Source: Phoronis australis (Eukaryota > Phoronida > Phoronidae). Taken from it: a stretch of 64,000 nucleotides of DNA. This document shows positions 1 to 11,960 of the stretch, piece after piece. The notes beneath the pieces are model-generated. The model did no database searches, had not been told where the DNA came from, and saw only the letters and a program-made list of their open reading frames with translations. The number at the start of each line of letters is the position of its first letter. The stretch's first letter is position 1. The stretch lies in assembly GCA_002633005.1 (NCBI GenBank), contig NMRA01000145.1:275737-339736 (forward strand). The letters are read 5' to 3'. A program made the translations under genes and the position numbers.

Positions 1-1518
1 TGGTTTAATCAGGTTCTTAAAGAAGATCCAAATAATTTGAATGCCTTACTTAGCTTAGTATTCATTTACGACATAATGAAAATAAATAGAAACTCCGAAG
101 AACAAGAAATAAAAATCGATGACATTCTTGTCAACGAGTCTTTGGTGGAAACGTCCAAAGCATGCGCCAAATATGAACTCGCAGCCGTCTTGGCGACCGT
201 TGATGCTCATCTGCAGACAGATGGCGTATCGACAGCTGAAAAACTTTTTCAGCAAGCATTGGAGTGCAATGAAGTTCCTGACATTGACCGAAAAGAATGG
301 GAATTTGGTTATGCCTTCTTTTGCTTTAATGTTGATACCTACAATGGACACAAATCCTCTGAATATTTCGAAAAATCCATGGAGTATTTCTATCGGATTG
401 TTAACTGGAATGAACCACCCGTGAACGAGAACAACTGGACCCGAAAACACGCAGAGAGATTAAATGACGTAGTTGCAAAAGCATGGTGTTTCATGGGTTC
501 TCTTGTATCCAAACAGGGGCGGTTTCAAAAATACAAAAATCTTAAAGACGTGTTAGGACACAATTGTGCTGACGACCATTCGAGATTCACGTTGAAAGAT
601 TGTATGGACCAAGCCAATGCCAGAGCGAAGGTTTCTAATGAAGCTTTCATTTGCAGAAGAGTCGGTTCCTCTTATTTATACATGGGGAACGTGAATGAAG
701 CCGAAGAGTATGTGATGAAAGGTGTTCGACTGGATAAGGACAATGCCTATGGCCACATGTTGGTTGGAAGATTTAAGTTAGAGCAGTATAAAAGGTTTCA
801 AAATAACTTCGAGCGCATCGACATCCTTGATGAGGCAATAAAAAACACGTCACTTGCCATAGAAATGGGTTTCACTGGGTGGAAATGTTATCTACAGCTT
901 GCCAAAGCTCAATTCTTGAAAAGAGAATATATTCACGCCATTACAAATTGCAATTTGTCACTGTGTAACGGTGGAAAGTCGAAAAGTCAACTATTCAAAT
1001 TGTGGGCGGACATTCTTGAGAAAATGGGTGATCGGAAAAGTGCGAAGGAAATGAGGGAAAAGGCTCGTATGGTCGACGAAGGTAAAGATAATGACGAAGA
1101 AATGCGCTGTTTTGGTGCCATATACAATGACGATGATGTTGTCAAAGTTGCAAGTTTTGTAGACGTTTTAGAGAAAAATTTGCACCGACGATGCTATTTT
1201 CCCGAGCGGGACACGACGTGCGGTGATGACTTAGTAGAGGCTTGGGGGAAAATTGATAAGACATGCAATATCGTGCTTGTTTTCTGTGGTAATGGGGAGT
1301 TCGAATCATGTGCCAAAATCGCATTAAGCAGCATTATAACTAACAGGTGCAAAAGGCGAGAGGCCAGTTCAATAGTGCCTGTTTTACTACCGGGTTGCAA
1401 AGAAGCCCCCGACTTGTTAGCGGCTAATAAGCCCGTGGTGTATGATGGATCGGATGGGTTTGTGGAGGAGCTAAGAAAAAAATTGTCCCTGCGGCGAATT
1501 GCACTTAAGGAAACATAA
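1..1518 (+). CDS. TTC22-like TPR protein with C-terminal TIR-like domain (5' partial)
   Basis: The frame is open from base 1 to the TAA at 1516-1518, giving 505 residues. The first Met is residue 13, but the residues before it (FNQVLKEDPNNLNALLSL) already form a TPR-like helix, so the true start lies upstream of the window. Residues about 1-350 are helical TPR-type sequence, with a clear repeat near 215-260 (EAEEYVMKGVRLDKDN) and another near 285-330. The order and wording resemble vertebrate TTC22 and IFIT-like TPR proteins. Residues about 368-500 read as a divergent TIR domain: a degenerate strand A (GAIYNDDD), a BB-loop-like PERDTTCGDD at 401-410, a core strand NIVLVFCG, then SSIVPVLLPGC and PVVYDG. 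The WCxxE catalytic motif of TIR NADases is not kept (ESCAKI at 435-440), so an adaptor role is more likely than NAD cleavage; this is inference. No introns are seen in the window. Sure of coding, fairly sure of TPR plus TIR-like, less sure of the exact family. Confidence 0.8.
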   Translation, partial: WFNQVLKEDPNNLNALLSLVFIYDIMKINRNSEEQEIKIDDILVNESLVETSKACAKYELAAVLATVDAHLQTDGVSTAEKLFQQALECNEVPDIDRKEWEFGYAFFCFNVDTYNGHKSSEYFEKSMEYFYRIVNWNEPPVNENNWTRKHAERLNDVVAKAWCFMGSLVSKQGRFQKYKNLKDVLGHNCADDHSRFTLKDCMDQANARAKVSNEAFICRRVGSSYLYMGNVNEAEEYVMKGVRLDKDNAYGHMLVGRFKLEQYKRFQNNFERIDILDEAIKNTSLAIEMGFTGWKCYLQLAKAQFLKREYIHAITNCNLSLCNGGKSKSQLFKLWADILEKMGDRKSAKEMREKARMVDEGKDNDEEMRCFGAIYNDDDVVKVASFVDVLEKNLHRRCYFPERDTTCGDDLVEAWGKIDKTCNIVLVFCGNGEFESCAKIALSSIITNRCKRREASSIVPVLLPGCKEAPDLLAANKPVVYDGSDGFVEELRKKLSLRRIALKET

Positions 1519-2329
1519 TCGGCGAGAAAAGTGCATGCAAGGATCATCCTCAGCGCGTCCGTAGTATAACGTTATGCTGGAGTAGCTAAGACCCCCCCCC
1601 GATAAATGGCAATGAGGATATTTCAAGCGTATTTAACTGGTCTATTTACCGATTTTGATTTCAGCGAATGTTTGACAGACATCGGTGAGAATCAGTGCTT
1701 TTTACAAACTCACAAAAACAACGGATTTATTGTTTTATTGATGTGGTCAAAACTAATATCTTCAATGCTAAATTTGTTTTGTTCCGGTAAACTGTTTTAT
1801 GCACTCAGGCTTTAATTTGATAATTGTTGTCTTGTATTCAGGTGCTTGTTGTCATACGTGTATGTGTTGCTAGGTAAGTGTAGCAAAGTTCATACAGTGT
1901 AAATTAAAACATGTGAAACTTTGATAATTATGCGTTTGTGGTAACCGTCATATATTGTGTTCATGGTGAAGAGGTTATACAAGAAAGCCGCTTATTTTGT
2001 TTGCTTGTGTTTATAAAGTTTTTGACCCAGCAATTGTATTTGATTGTCTTCGTCGGTTCCGCCAAGTAGGAGAACCAATGCGATGTCAATCTTTCTTTTG
2101 TTAGATATCACGACACAACGCCAGTTATCTTTCACGCTGAATGAATACGTTAATGTACATTAACTCAACACTTGTCAACAAACAAAAACCCATCGCAGCG
2201 CTGTGGCCAACTTTCACCATATTTCTTCCGCGGAAGAAGGATTCCACAGTAACTTTTCACAAGGAATGTTGTTGCAGTGGAGACATCGCTAACGCGATAA
2301 TTGCCCTGTACAACACAATGGGAGCTTAG
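1519..2329 (+). other. 3' flank/UTR of the TPR-TIR gene
   Basis: Non-coding, AT-rich sequence after the stop. A C-run lies near 1592-1601. A variant polyadenylation signal ATTAAA at 1903-1908 is followed by GT-rich sequence and could end the transcript. The short open frames here (1606-1815, 2141-2329) have no recognisable content. Confidence 0.4.
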
Positions 2330-2334
2330 GTCAA

Positions 2335-2395
2335 CTTTATGGGGGGCCCAGGGGGCCTGACCCCCCCTGGCTGCCGCAAAAAATAAAACAACAAG
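2335..2395 (-). repeat. G/C-rich hairpin repeat, minus-oriented copy
   Basis: A run of G tracts and C tracts able to fold (GGGGGGCCC then GGGGGCC then CCCCCC) next to an A-rich stretch. Read on the minus strand it has the same layout as the copies at 2950-3045 and 29630-29760: an A-rich stretch, then a G-rich/C-rich hairpin. Confidence 0.35.
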
Positions 2396-2787
2396 AGCGT
2401 AGGGAAATGTTGAGTTTATTAATTAACCCTGGTAATTAACATTATGCGGCGGAAAAAAGATTTAAATGTATGTAGTTTTAGTGTGTTTGGGGGGGAACTC
2501 AGATCCAATTTCAAGTGTCAAATTCGGAACACGGCTCAATCGCAACGAAACTATGGCTAAGTATAGGCTCTCCCGCGATTTCCAAAGCAATCGCGTCATT
2601 ATTGCTGACACAAAAACGGATTGGTCTTTTGGGCAATTGAAGACTATTTTAAATACAACAAATTTGTTACGAACTGATTGCACAGAACATAAAAAGTGTA
2701 ATAAGCATTACAAAAATAAGTAGGTTTCGCGAGCAAACACTGTGGACCATAAACAAGTAGGTCTCTTATCAAAAACATGATTGAAAT

Positions 2788-2852
2788 AATGGTGGTGTAG
2801 TTGTAAAGCACGCGCGCTCTATCCGCCAGGTCGTGAGTGCGAGTCTGTGATC
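2788..2852 (+). repeat. tRNA-derived SINE head
   Basis: The block reads like a tRNA 5' half and T-arm: an A-box-like GGTGTAGTTG followed about 30 bases later by a B-box-like GTGAGTGCGAGTC. There is no clean cloverleaf, so this is a SINE head rather than a working tRNA gene. A T-rich body follows to about 2940. Confidence 0.5.
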
Positions 2853-2949
2853 ATTGCAGTTTTTCATGTTTGACACGTTCTCCGTTTTTTTGAATTTTCT
2901 TTGCCTTTTTTCTTGGATAATACTTCAGGAATCAAGGAAAATGCTTGAT

Positions 2950-3045
2950 TTTTAGAGGAAAAAACAAAAAAAAAATCCTGGGCGGGAGAGGGGTTCGCCC
3001 CCCTCCAGACCTCCCCCCATTCGGTGCTATGTGCATCTAATCATG
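2950..3045 (+). repeat. G/C-rich hairpin repeat (3' tail type)
   Basis: An A-rich run is followed by GGGAGAGGGGTTCGCCCC and CCTCC tracts, then TTCGGTGCTATG. The copy at 29630-29760 has the same order: A-rich run, GGGAGG, CCCCCTCCC, then TTGGCACTATACG. It may be the tail of the SINE at 2788. Confidence 0.4.
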
Positions 3046-3239
3046 CTTTACACAAATGTTTTCAGACAAAATGTTGCCCCCCCCTTATGATATTCTAGAT
3101 CCCGCCACTGCAAGGGCGGACAGCGACACTGATTTTCCCCATTTGATACAGAAAAGCATTGTCCACCTGCAAGGTACCACTTAACGGCTTGGTTCCTAAT
3201 GAATGCATTGGCTATATCTTGCCTATTCATGCCACATGG

Positions 3240-3397
3240 NNNNNNNNNNNNNNNNNNNNNNNNNNNNNNNNNNNNNNNNNNNNNNNNNNNNNNNNNNNNN
3301 NNNNNNNNNNNNNNNNNNNNNNNNNNNNNNNNNNNNNNNNNNNNNNNNNNNNNNNNNNNNNNNNNNNNNNNNNNNNNNNNNNNNNNNNNNNNNNNNN
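3240..3397. other. Assembly gap (158 N)
   Basis: Continuous N run. Open frames that cross it are artefacts of unknown bases. Confidence 0.99.
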
Positions 3398-5877
3398 TTC
3401 TGGAGCCCCAGCTTTCCCTTGATTTTAGTGAAATCATATCTAGAATTGTTGACTTGGACCTTTCTGTGGTGCTTGTCGTATGGTTACATCACGAGCCCAC
3501 ACCCCTCCATCCGATTGGTCGGTGACATTACTTTGATTGACACCTGGCGACTGGTTCATTACAGCTACTCTTTATTCTAACTATCAGTATTATTGTAACT
3601 ATTATTTCTATAATTGCTCCTGACATTGGACTTGCTTATGTTGTCACTGTTTGCCACTATGCAATGTTTTAGGTGAGTGTGCCAATGGCTGTTGCTCTGG
3701 CTAATATGAAACTACATCGAGGAAAGCCTCCGAACCACGATGAAATTTTTTGTTGTTGTGCCTGGAGCAGCTCATTGGTCCATCAACGGTAGTATTAAAG
3801 TGTTAATGATTTGATTAAAGAAATCTTGTGCTATCCTGCCCACCAGTGGGAAACGCACGAAACTGAACAGGCACGTCCTGGATCAAACTCTCCTCTTTTG
3901 CGGAGATACAAAATGCATTAAATGACTGGCCTATTTTTCAAAATGTCAGACACTCAATTGATTAAGAAGGGGAGAACAATACATTGGACATCCAACACTG
4001 ACAGTATCCCATTTGCTAATTTCTGGGTGTCAGCACTGCAACTCAAAGTGCAATAATACAAGTTTGCCTGGATCACAATGATGCAAGTGAAATGCGCAGA
4101 GAAATCTTAAGTCCATCGATAGATGTCCTTTGGTATACTGAGTTTAAAATCTACTGGGTATGAGGGGACGATGGGTGGATTTAAACCTGTTGATACCAGT
4201 TATTAATCACCCTTTGTCCATCTACGAAATTATAATCTTCGCATTTTTCACTTATTACTCGAATAACAAGCGAGAAATGCGAAAAGGGTAATATAATAAA
4301 TTAGATTTCCATGTAATGATGTCCTAAATATTTTGCCACATTTATCACTCATTGAGTAATCATTCCTCCAAATAAAAACGATTCCACGAACTTCTAGAGA
4401 GTCTATTTCTACTGATTCCTGAATTATGCAAGACACTTCAACGTTTAACACAAATTCTCACACACCATACTAACTCATTTGAACAAAGAGTAAGTTCGCC
4501 ATTTCCTTTTAAAAAGGATTTTCATTTCAATGTTATGTTTATTTCATTTCAGGTAAACCAGCTGCATCTATAAGCTTAAATAGGAAAATAGTGAACATCT
4601 GAGAGATAATGAAGAGCTCACTATGACGTGTACTACCCGCACACTATCCTTAAAATAACATCCAGGCATTACGGTCCATTATGTGTGCAAGTTGTCACAA
4701 AGCGACTTTAGTTCTTCCTGTAATTGTCGCCTTTACTGTCATAAGGTATCATTAATTTTAGGACTTAAAAGTCTTGAAATTAATTACTGTTTAATCGAGT
4801 AGAAAATAGTTTATTTTCATAGAATGTGGTCAGTTTCTTAGTATTACAACATACAACATACGCTAATGGCGTAATTATGGTTTGAAAATGTTGATTTCAA
4901 CACACGCCATCGGAAATTCCCACGGGCGCACTCGAGTATGCCGTTCACGTATAGATGGCGCTGATGTCAAACATAGTCAGAAGCCGCACGTGCGAATTTT
5001 GTTGTTTTAAGCTACGCTCAAAAATAATAAAAAGTTAGACATAGTGAACCTGACTATACATACATCACGAAGTCTATCCCATTCAAGAGTAATCTTAAAA
5101 ATCTTTCTTCGGTCATAAAATTGGCAGTACCTCTTTAATTCTAAACAGCAAAACGTTTCCATGTAGAATTTTATTTAGTAATTTGTAATGAAAGCACTAG
5201 CACTATGAAGCTGAATTCTTTCAAAAAAAGTACGCACAATATGTCATAAATCTTCAAAATCATAAACAATGGCAGGGCTTTCACGTTTACACGTATGTTT
5301 GTCAAGAAAGAAGATCAATGAATAAAGTACAACGGGACATTTTAAACACCCGTGTCTGGTGTGTCTGGTTGCATAAAACAGTCCCAAACAGTGATTCAAC
5401 TAAAATCGGGTTTTTGTGTATTGGTCTTACTTAATCCGGCTCCAAATTAGGAGCGTTTCGTGTAAAGGTTCCAATTTTAGTTTCAAGAATATTGATATCT
5501 CAACGTACAGTAAATTTTACTCTCCGTGTGCATCAAAGGTACATATTGACTCAGTAATGAACACTAAATAACATTAGAAAGTCCAATCAGTGTTTACACA
5601 AGTCTGTGTTAAATAGCAGAGTAGTTTCAGCGTAATAGTAAAGACACTGGCCTTGATTTTATGAATGTTTAATAGACCCCGGCGAAATTGGCTGTTTGTA
5701 ATAAAATCAAAAACGCACAACGGAAATAATTGTTTTAAAGCTCTAGTCAAGGATAATAACTTGAAGAAGTCTATCTTGTTCAACAACAATGCCAAAAATG
5801 TGTTTTTCTCCCGTAAACAAATATGTCACTTTAAGTTATTCACAGTCGATCGAATTGTCTAAGTGTGTTGCGTTTCC
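3398..5877. other. Intergenic, no gene seen
   Basis: AT-rich unique-looking sequence. A good splice donor (TTTTAG followed by GTGAGT) lies at 3670, but no exon could be built on it. A slightly richer patch at 4850-5000 contains a TAGATGGCGCT motif. I see no coding signal. Confidence 0.5.
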
Positions 5878-6129
5878 TTACTTTTCAGCCAAGCTTGTCC
5901 CGTGCATACACAATTGGGGATAAGTTTGATGAATTAATCTTCTTCCACCACCAATATCTTGTGACCTCACCAAGCCACCAAAAACAAGTGGTACATCTAT
6001 TACAACAGGTGGAATGTCAAATCTACGACAATGGTCCACATACAAAGGGCATACCCGCAAGAAATGGCATTCGCTCTCAGTAACTTTTATCTCACAAAGG
6101 CAGAAAACCATACGAAAATGGAATATTTT
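5878..6129 (-). pseudogene. Non-LTR retrotransposon C-terminal fragment
   Basis: The minus strand reads FCLCEIKVTESECHFLRVCP followed by LYVDHC. This fits the Cys/His stretch that follows the reverse transcriptase in many animal non-LTR elements (a C.C pair, then E.HFL..CPLY). The open frame runs about 80 codons and then loses any resemblance. No reverse transcriptase motif lies next to it, so this is a short decayed remnant. The match rests on a short motif, hence the modest confidence. Confidence 0.35.
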
Positions 6130-8434
6130 TAACCTTAACTGCCCAACGGTCTTTACCTAATTTAGCCATGTCGTATTGATAAGAACAGCACACTTTATCA
6201 TAACTATTTTCCGTGCATGTCAAAAGATTAAATCAATGTTATATCATTTTTAATAATCTCTGCCGTTCTTCCCAATTTACTTCTAGCCGCAACATTACTT
6301 AAAAAAGAAAAAGGTCCCGGCGAAAAAGACAAAAAAAAAGATTGCAGGCCGTCCGATACTTGAATAGCATCGGATGTGCGCTGGCTACACTGACGAAAAC
6401 CGTTTAATGTATAAGGCTTTGCCAAAGAGAGGCTGCAGAAGCCTGTAGCCAAGTAGGACACATTTATCTGCTATGGACGCTCAGTATTTGAACCAAGTTA
6501 CTGTCCACAGATAGCGTCCACAACCACCACTGGTTCAGTGTGTCTGGTCATCTCACGTAACCTTCTGCCCCAAAGGATCAGTGATTCCCTAAGAAGGGAA
6601 ATTGGTGGCGGACGAGTGAGCAAATTTGACGTAGTTGCATTTATCTGTTGAATTAACACAGTTTCATGGCCAGGCGGTGCGTCCTGATTGTCACATGGGG
6701 TGAGTAAGTGACAAAAATCACGAACATAAATCCAGAATCAAAGCAAAATATCGCTACTGACCCTCTTCCACTTCAAGTTCCACTGAAACAGCTTGAAAAC
6801 CTAGATTCATTACCTGTTTAGTATAAACATCAAAACACCCATGATTAGTAACTAAAAGTACCACAATTAAGCTACTACTATTTTGAGATAATTTGCTTGT
6901 TCAATTTGTTTAATGTAACCATAACTGCTTAAATGTCAGAGACAATGTTGTTGATTAGTATGATGACATATAGTACACGAACTCTAAAATTTCAATATTT
7001 TATCAATTTACACAAAATATTCGAAAATGTGGAACCATACACGCGGGAATATTTTACATTTGAAATGCATATCTTGGAATGGGCTAGCAAACGACAAAAT
7101 GAAGGTCGCACTTCGGGGCCCCTCACAGGAATTACTCTAGATACAGAGCTAAGGAGTGCAGTAGACTTACATATTAACAGTACTCTCATTTCCTCAAAAG
7201 ATGTCGCTCTAGTCGGCTGCCAGAGTTGATACAACTTCCAAGCTCAACACATTATACTCCCAATATTCCAGTGCAGTTTGTCGCCAAAATAATGGTCAGT
7301 ATTAGACATTCAAAGTTCAGTCATTTCATTTCCATTTATATTAAAGGTAAACCACTCAGAATGCGCACCTTCCCTCCTACTCTCGCGGAACGAGAGAGGA
7401 ACGGTCCTCAATGACAAGGGGCAAGATGCCGAGAGAGCATCACCTCAAGTCCGCTTCCCGCTCAGGAAAACACGCTTCTACTCCTCATCATGGTTTACAG
7501 TCCGGAGTCAGTTTTACCTGACGTCCTGGCGATACATACTATAGAAATGATCCCTAAAAGTATGATCTTAATGCCCATTACCTTGTTCATGGTATACGTA
7601 TAAAAGTTGTTGTTACTTTGAACTGGTGTTGGTAGTGATAAATTCACAAAATAGTTGTGCTTATGTATGGAAAGTAAAGACATATAATTCATGAATTTGA
7701 TTCACTTGTATAAATCGCTACACAAATAAATACATAAATTTGCCACATATTACGTGATTTTAAAGAAATCAAGAAGAACAATTACAGTAAAAACTATAGT
7801 TATAATTTTACTCAACAGATGACAGTGGTGCAGTGTTTGTTTTTGAAGTGAACACAAGCGGCCTCTAGAACTCGGAATGCTGGGTATTAAATATGCGCCA
7901 TTTTGTTTGTTGATCTAGAGTGTGGGAACTAAAAACTTTAGTTAACTTGTTTTCTGACCACCACCTTCATATATGCCATCGTCGATGACATGTGAGCCAT
8001 TTGCTTATGTTGATATAGTTCTTCGTTTCCATTAATGATGCTAGATTATGTGTTTTGCGTGTGCTTTTGACCGCACTCTTACATGTCGTCAGGGGCGCCA
8101 CTTCGCAGCAACCACAGACACTGTTCTCTGACTCGGTGAATATGTGATGGGAACCACTAGAAGAAAGCGCAATGTTGACATTTAGGAAAACATGACTGGA
8201 AGATATACCAGAAAACCTGCTCCCTTGGAAGTGTAAGTTACATTTTAATTCATAATTTGGTTTAATGTACTTCACTCTTTTTGGCCAAACCTGTTGTGCA
8301 TTTCATGGACATATGAATATGATGATAATTGATGGTTCTAGTTTCTTGCAAAAAAAGTAAGGTCTTACTAAAACACGTGTGGGAAAAGTGAGTGTTCTGT
8401 GAGGATGCATGAGAGCTCACTTGGTTGTCGTAGC

Positions 8435-8467
8435 AAAATGGCGGCCACTGAAGAGTGAAGTGATTGG
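8435..8467 (+). promoter_or_regulatory. YY1-like motif with CCAAT box (possible promoter)
   Basis: CAAAATGGCGGCC matches the YY1 consensus that often sits just downstream of animal transcription starts, and an ATTGG box follows about 20 bases later. The ATG inside it opens only a six-codon frame. No downstream gene was tied to it; it could be a distal promoter of the FAM149 gene or a chance match. Confidence 0.2.
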
Positions 8468-11400
8468 TCGGTAGTTGAGGTGTGGTATGTTAGAATTCAT
8501 GAATCATGAGTTTGAATTCACTGTTTCAGTTCTATAAAGAAATTTTTTTCGTGGCATCATTTTCAAGATAATTGCCTGTGGTTTATGGAATTCAGCCCAA
8601 GGATATGATTGATTTTAAATAATGATAGCTCTTTTCTCTTATCTAACCGAAACGTGAATCTTATGTGACTCAGTCGTTGAAATCACATACGTAACTTGAA
8701 TTCTATGTACATATAGAGTTCATTAGTGTCATTTAAATTTGTATGGGATATGTAATGAGCATGCTATGGTGTGTCTATCCAGGCACCTAGTGTGAGTATT
8801 GAAGTTCTTTACCTGTAAGGCTATGTTTATGAAACCCATTTCATTACATTTCAGTCTTCTAACAGTAGCCCCTTTTTTCTAAGATCCAACTGAGATGAGC
8901 CCCTTAATCTTTGTTAGTATCTGGTGTGATTATCCTGATGGAAACGCGTGATCCACTGAATGTTGGATTGGTAGCAGTTACTTTAGGAAATAAGCCCGTG
9001 GTCTCTGGCTTTTAGAAAAAACAAGCAGCCTATTCTCGTCGGACAGTTATTAGTAAATGAATTCAGTTTTAAACTTAGTTCAGCATCATCAGTGTGTATT
9101 CTGCATCATATTGTAAATAACCTAATGATAGTGTTTTCATTTGATCTTGCACGACCGTGGAAAGCTGATGGAGATTGCCATAGCTTGTATTAACTTGTAC
9201 TTAAGTACTGTTGTTATTCCGTGTGCGCATACAGACAAGTGCACCATCTGTGGTTAGAAGTTAGTACTCGACGTTCAGACATTCTCACTTGTCATTGTTT
9301 GTATTCTTTAACGAACCTAGAAACATAACAAAGATCACGATTTCAACTGCTGGAATGAAAGTACTGAACACAAGGTGGAATTACATCCGTGGTGCTGTTT
9401 TGACACTTTCTATAAAAGTTGCGAGATTGATATGTCGAGAATTGTATGTATGTTATTTATGCAAAATTTGAGTACTATTTAACATGCCTCCTTTTATAAC
9501 ACTGCAGCGAAACAGTCATCATATAAGGGCTTTTTGTTTTTCTTAAGATTAATTTTATGGGTAAATTACTGGAGCTGTCAGATAAACAGACAAATCTCAT
9601 ATGAATCCTTGTCCAGGCTTAAATCCTGTTGGATTGCTTGAGTTTATGATGCATTGAAGTTGTGTATGATTGTAAAAATATTAAGAAGGCTGTGATGAAT
9701 TAAACCCTTCAAATATGAAAAATATTGTGCAATGCTTTGTGTCAATTTATCATGAAAACTGCAGCCTCAGGAGAATGAATATCTGAGAAACATCAGTGAT
9801 CTGTTAAGGAAGAATGAATTCAAGTGGTTGTTGGTTGTGGTGCACTGCATTTTGTAAGCGTTACCGTAAAATTTTTCCAGGACAGTCTCTAGAATTTGAG
9901 ACACGGAAATCTTGCAAAAATTGGGTTTTCTTTACTCTGGAATTTGTGCCAATAGCGGTTTTGGCGTTCATCATATCTCTCAAATTTCGAACAATGTTTA
10001 TCAATCTACAAAGTGAGTAATTTTGCTGTCTTTCAAATGACACTTAAGTTTAGGATGGTCAATGTTGCTTATTTCTAGAATTTGGGAAAAGCTCCGACCT
10101 TGAGCAAAATATATAATTTTTCACTGGCCTAAGTTTAAAGCCTGTTGAAATGACTGGTGTGGAACATTTCATAGAAATCTCCACTTTTTATGACCAGTTT
10201 TTATTTTATGTATATTATGTTCATTACTTTTATTTGTTCATTCTTCCCTGCCTTTTGTACAGTTAAGGCACTGTGCCGCACTTTTTATGAGTGATAAATA
10301 GTATTAAGATCATTGTCGCTAAACACGCTTGTTAAAACATCCTAAACAGATGCCGTAGATGCGTGTTTACTCTGCAGCCTGTTTGTTGACCATTTACTAG
10401 AAACTAAGTACATTGACTTGCCTGTGTCCTGTCAGGCGGCATGTCAGCTAATAGGTGGATAAATAGGCCCTTTGCTCTATTTAATCATGGTCAACACCTG
10501 TTATGAGATCTGTTGATCACAGCATGTTCTTGTTCAAAGTAAATCTGAAGTTACGTGGCACAAAGTAAGTGCCAAATTGTCATTTTTTTGCTTTTCAATG
10601 GTTGACTGCCATGTAACAAATAATTGTAACTTTATCTATGCATTATTTTATTACTTACAGTTACATTTTACGGGCTGCGCTAATGGTGAATTATAGTTTT
10701 CATTATGTTATTTTTTTGACTAGAAATTTGACAAAATAAAATTCCGTGTGCCAGACATGTGTGATAAATAGGTGATTAATTGCTGTTCAACTCATGTTGT
10801 GTTGATTATGTGATGATCAGATAGAGCATCTTGACAGTTTTGGAAGATAAATTTTGGGAAAAAAATATACAGTTGGTCAAGTGTTTGTTTGTGAATGAAA
10901 CACATTATGCTTGATGATACAAATGGGGTTGAAAAAGCATACGTCTTCAATGGGTTTTAGTTGGAAAATATGGAACCCTGACTGCAATGTATTGCAAAAT
11001 AAAATTAAGAATTTGTCTTGCTATCATATTTCAACTAAACATTAATAGTCAATGTAAGGCTCAATAGAAATCGTTGTTCAGAATTATTTACAAAGTGAGA
11101 GAATTAAGATTGCAGTATCTGCCTGTCTGTCTATTGATATGAGGTTCTTTGATCAATTTCCTTGCACTGCATGTATTTGCTCTGTTCATCCCAATGTTTA
11201 GGTGTTGTTGAACTGTCAATATTAACTTCATTTTCACACTGTCATTGTCCTATAGGAGACTAGATAGAACTGGTGTTCAATTATTGGACAAGCCAACCTT
11301 TAGAAAAGAGGATGAATTGTGTTATATAATTAAGCTTTCTGTGTGGTGTGTGTAGTTGCAATGGTAATGGTTGTTGACCTACACCCTTTGAGGCTATTAT

Positions 11401-11729
11401 TCAGCTGACACTGTAAAACTTGGCTACTGTTGTGTGATAGCATGATGTTTAGTTGCAAGCTTGGACAAACATTAATTTTCCAGCATAATGGAAACTGGAC
11501 AGAAATTACAGAATAATGTAATCATTGGATTACAATTCAAATCACATTTTTCAATTGGTTTTTGTATTTTCATAAATGCTGTAAATTGAAGTCCATTTGG
11601 CTTAGAACAACTTGCAAAGCAATATACATCATCAAAATCAAATGCTTTTCTGTGATTGAGTTTTGTGCCACAACTATGATCCAATATCAGTTTGAAAATT
11701 ATGGATATTCACAGGAATGGGAGAAGCCC

Positions 11730-11960
11730 TTGAAAAATCAAGGGGCGGTTTTGGCAATTATTTTTGTCTGAAATTGGTGATATTTTGCCTTAACTCTTAG
11801 GATGGCATTCAAAAGTCTAATCCATTTATTTGTTATGGTAAAAATTACATGTATTTGCTATTTATGTTTTGTGAAAACAATAAAAAAGTAAAATTTCACT
11901 TGTCGGCCATATAGTGTCCTAATTTGGTGAAATTTTACCATATCTGATAAAAGTGGTAAT
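11730..11960 (+). repeat. Dispersed repeat family B, copy 1
   Basis: Contains GGCAATTATTTTTGTCTGAA near the left and CACTTGTCGGCCATATAGTG with TGGTGAAATTTTACCA at 11898-11940. The same two blocks, about 200-240 bases apart, recur near 36.2, 42.1, 45.3, 54.4 and 61 kb. Confidence 0.5.

Noticed and set aside
3048-3580. Open frames across the N run
   Set aside because: They stay open only because N codons cannot be stops.
6666-6702. Short ATG frame before a strong donor
   Set aside because: Exit phase 1 does not fit any FAM149 exon and no other gene was found to join it.
9814-10020. Hydrophobic 69-codon frame ending in a donor-like site
   Set aside because: A membrane-segment-like run is easily made by T-rich DNA; no neighbouring exon found.
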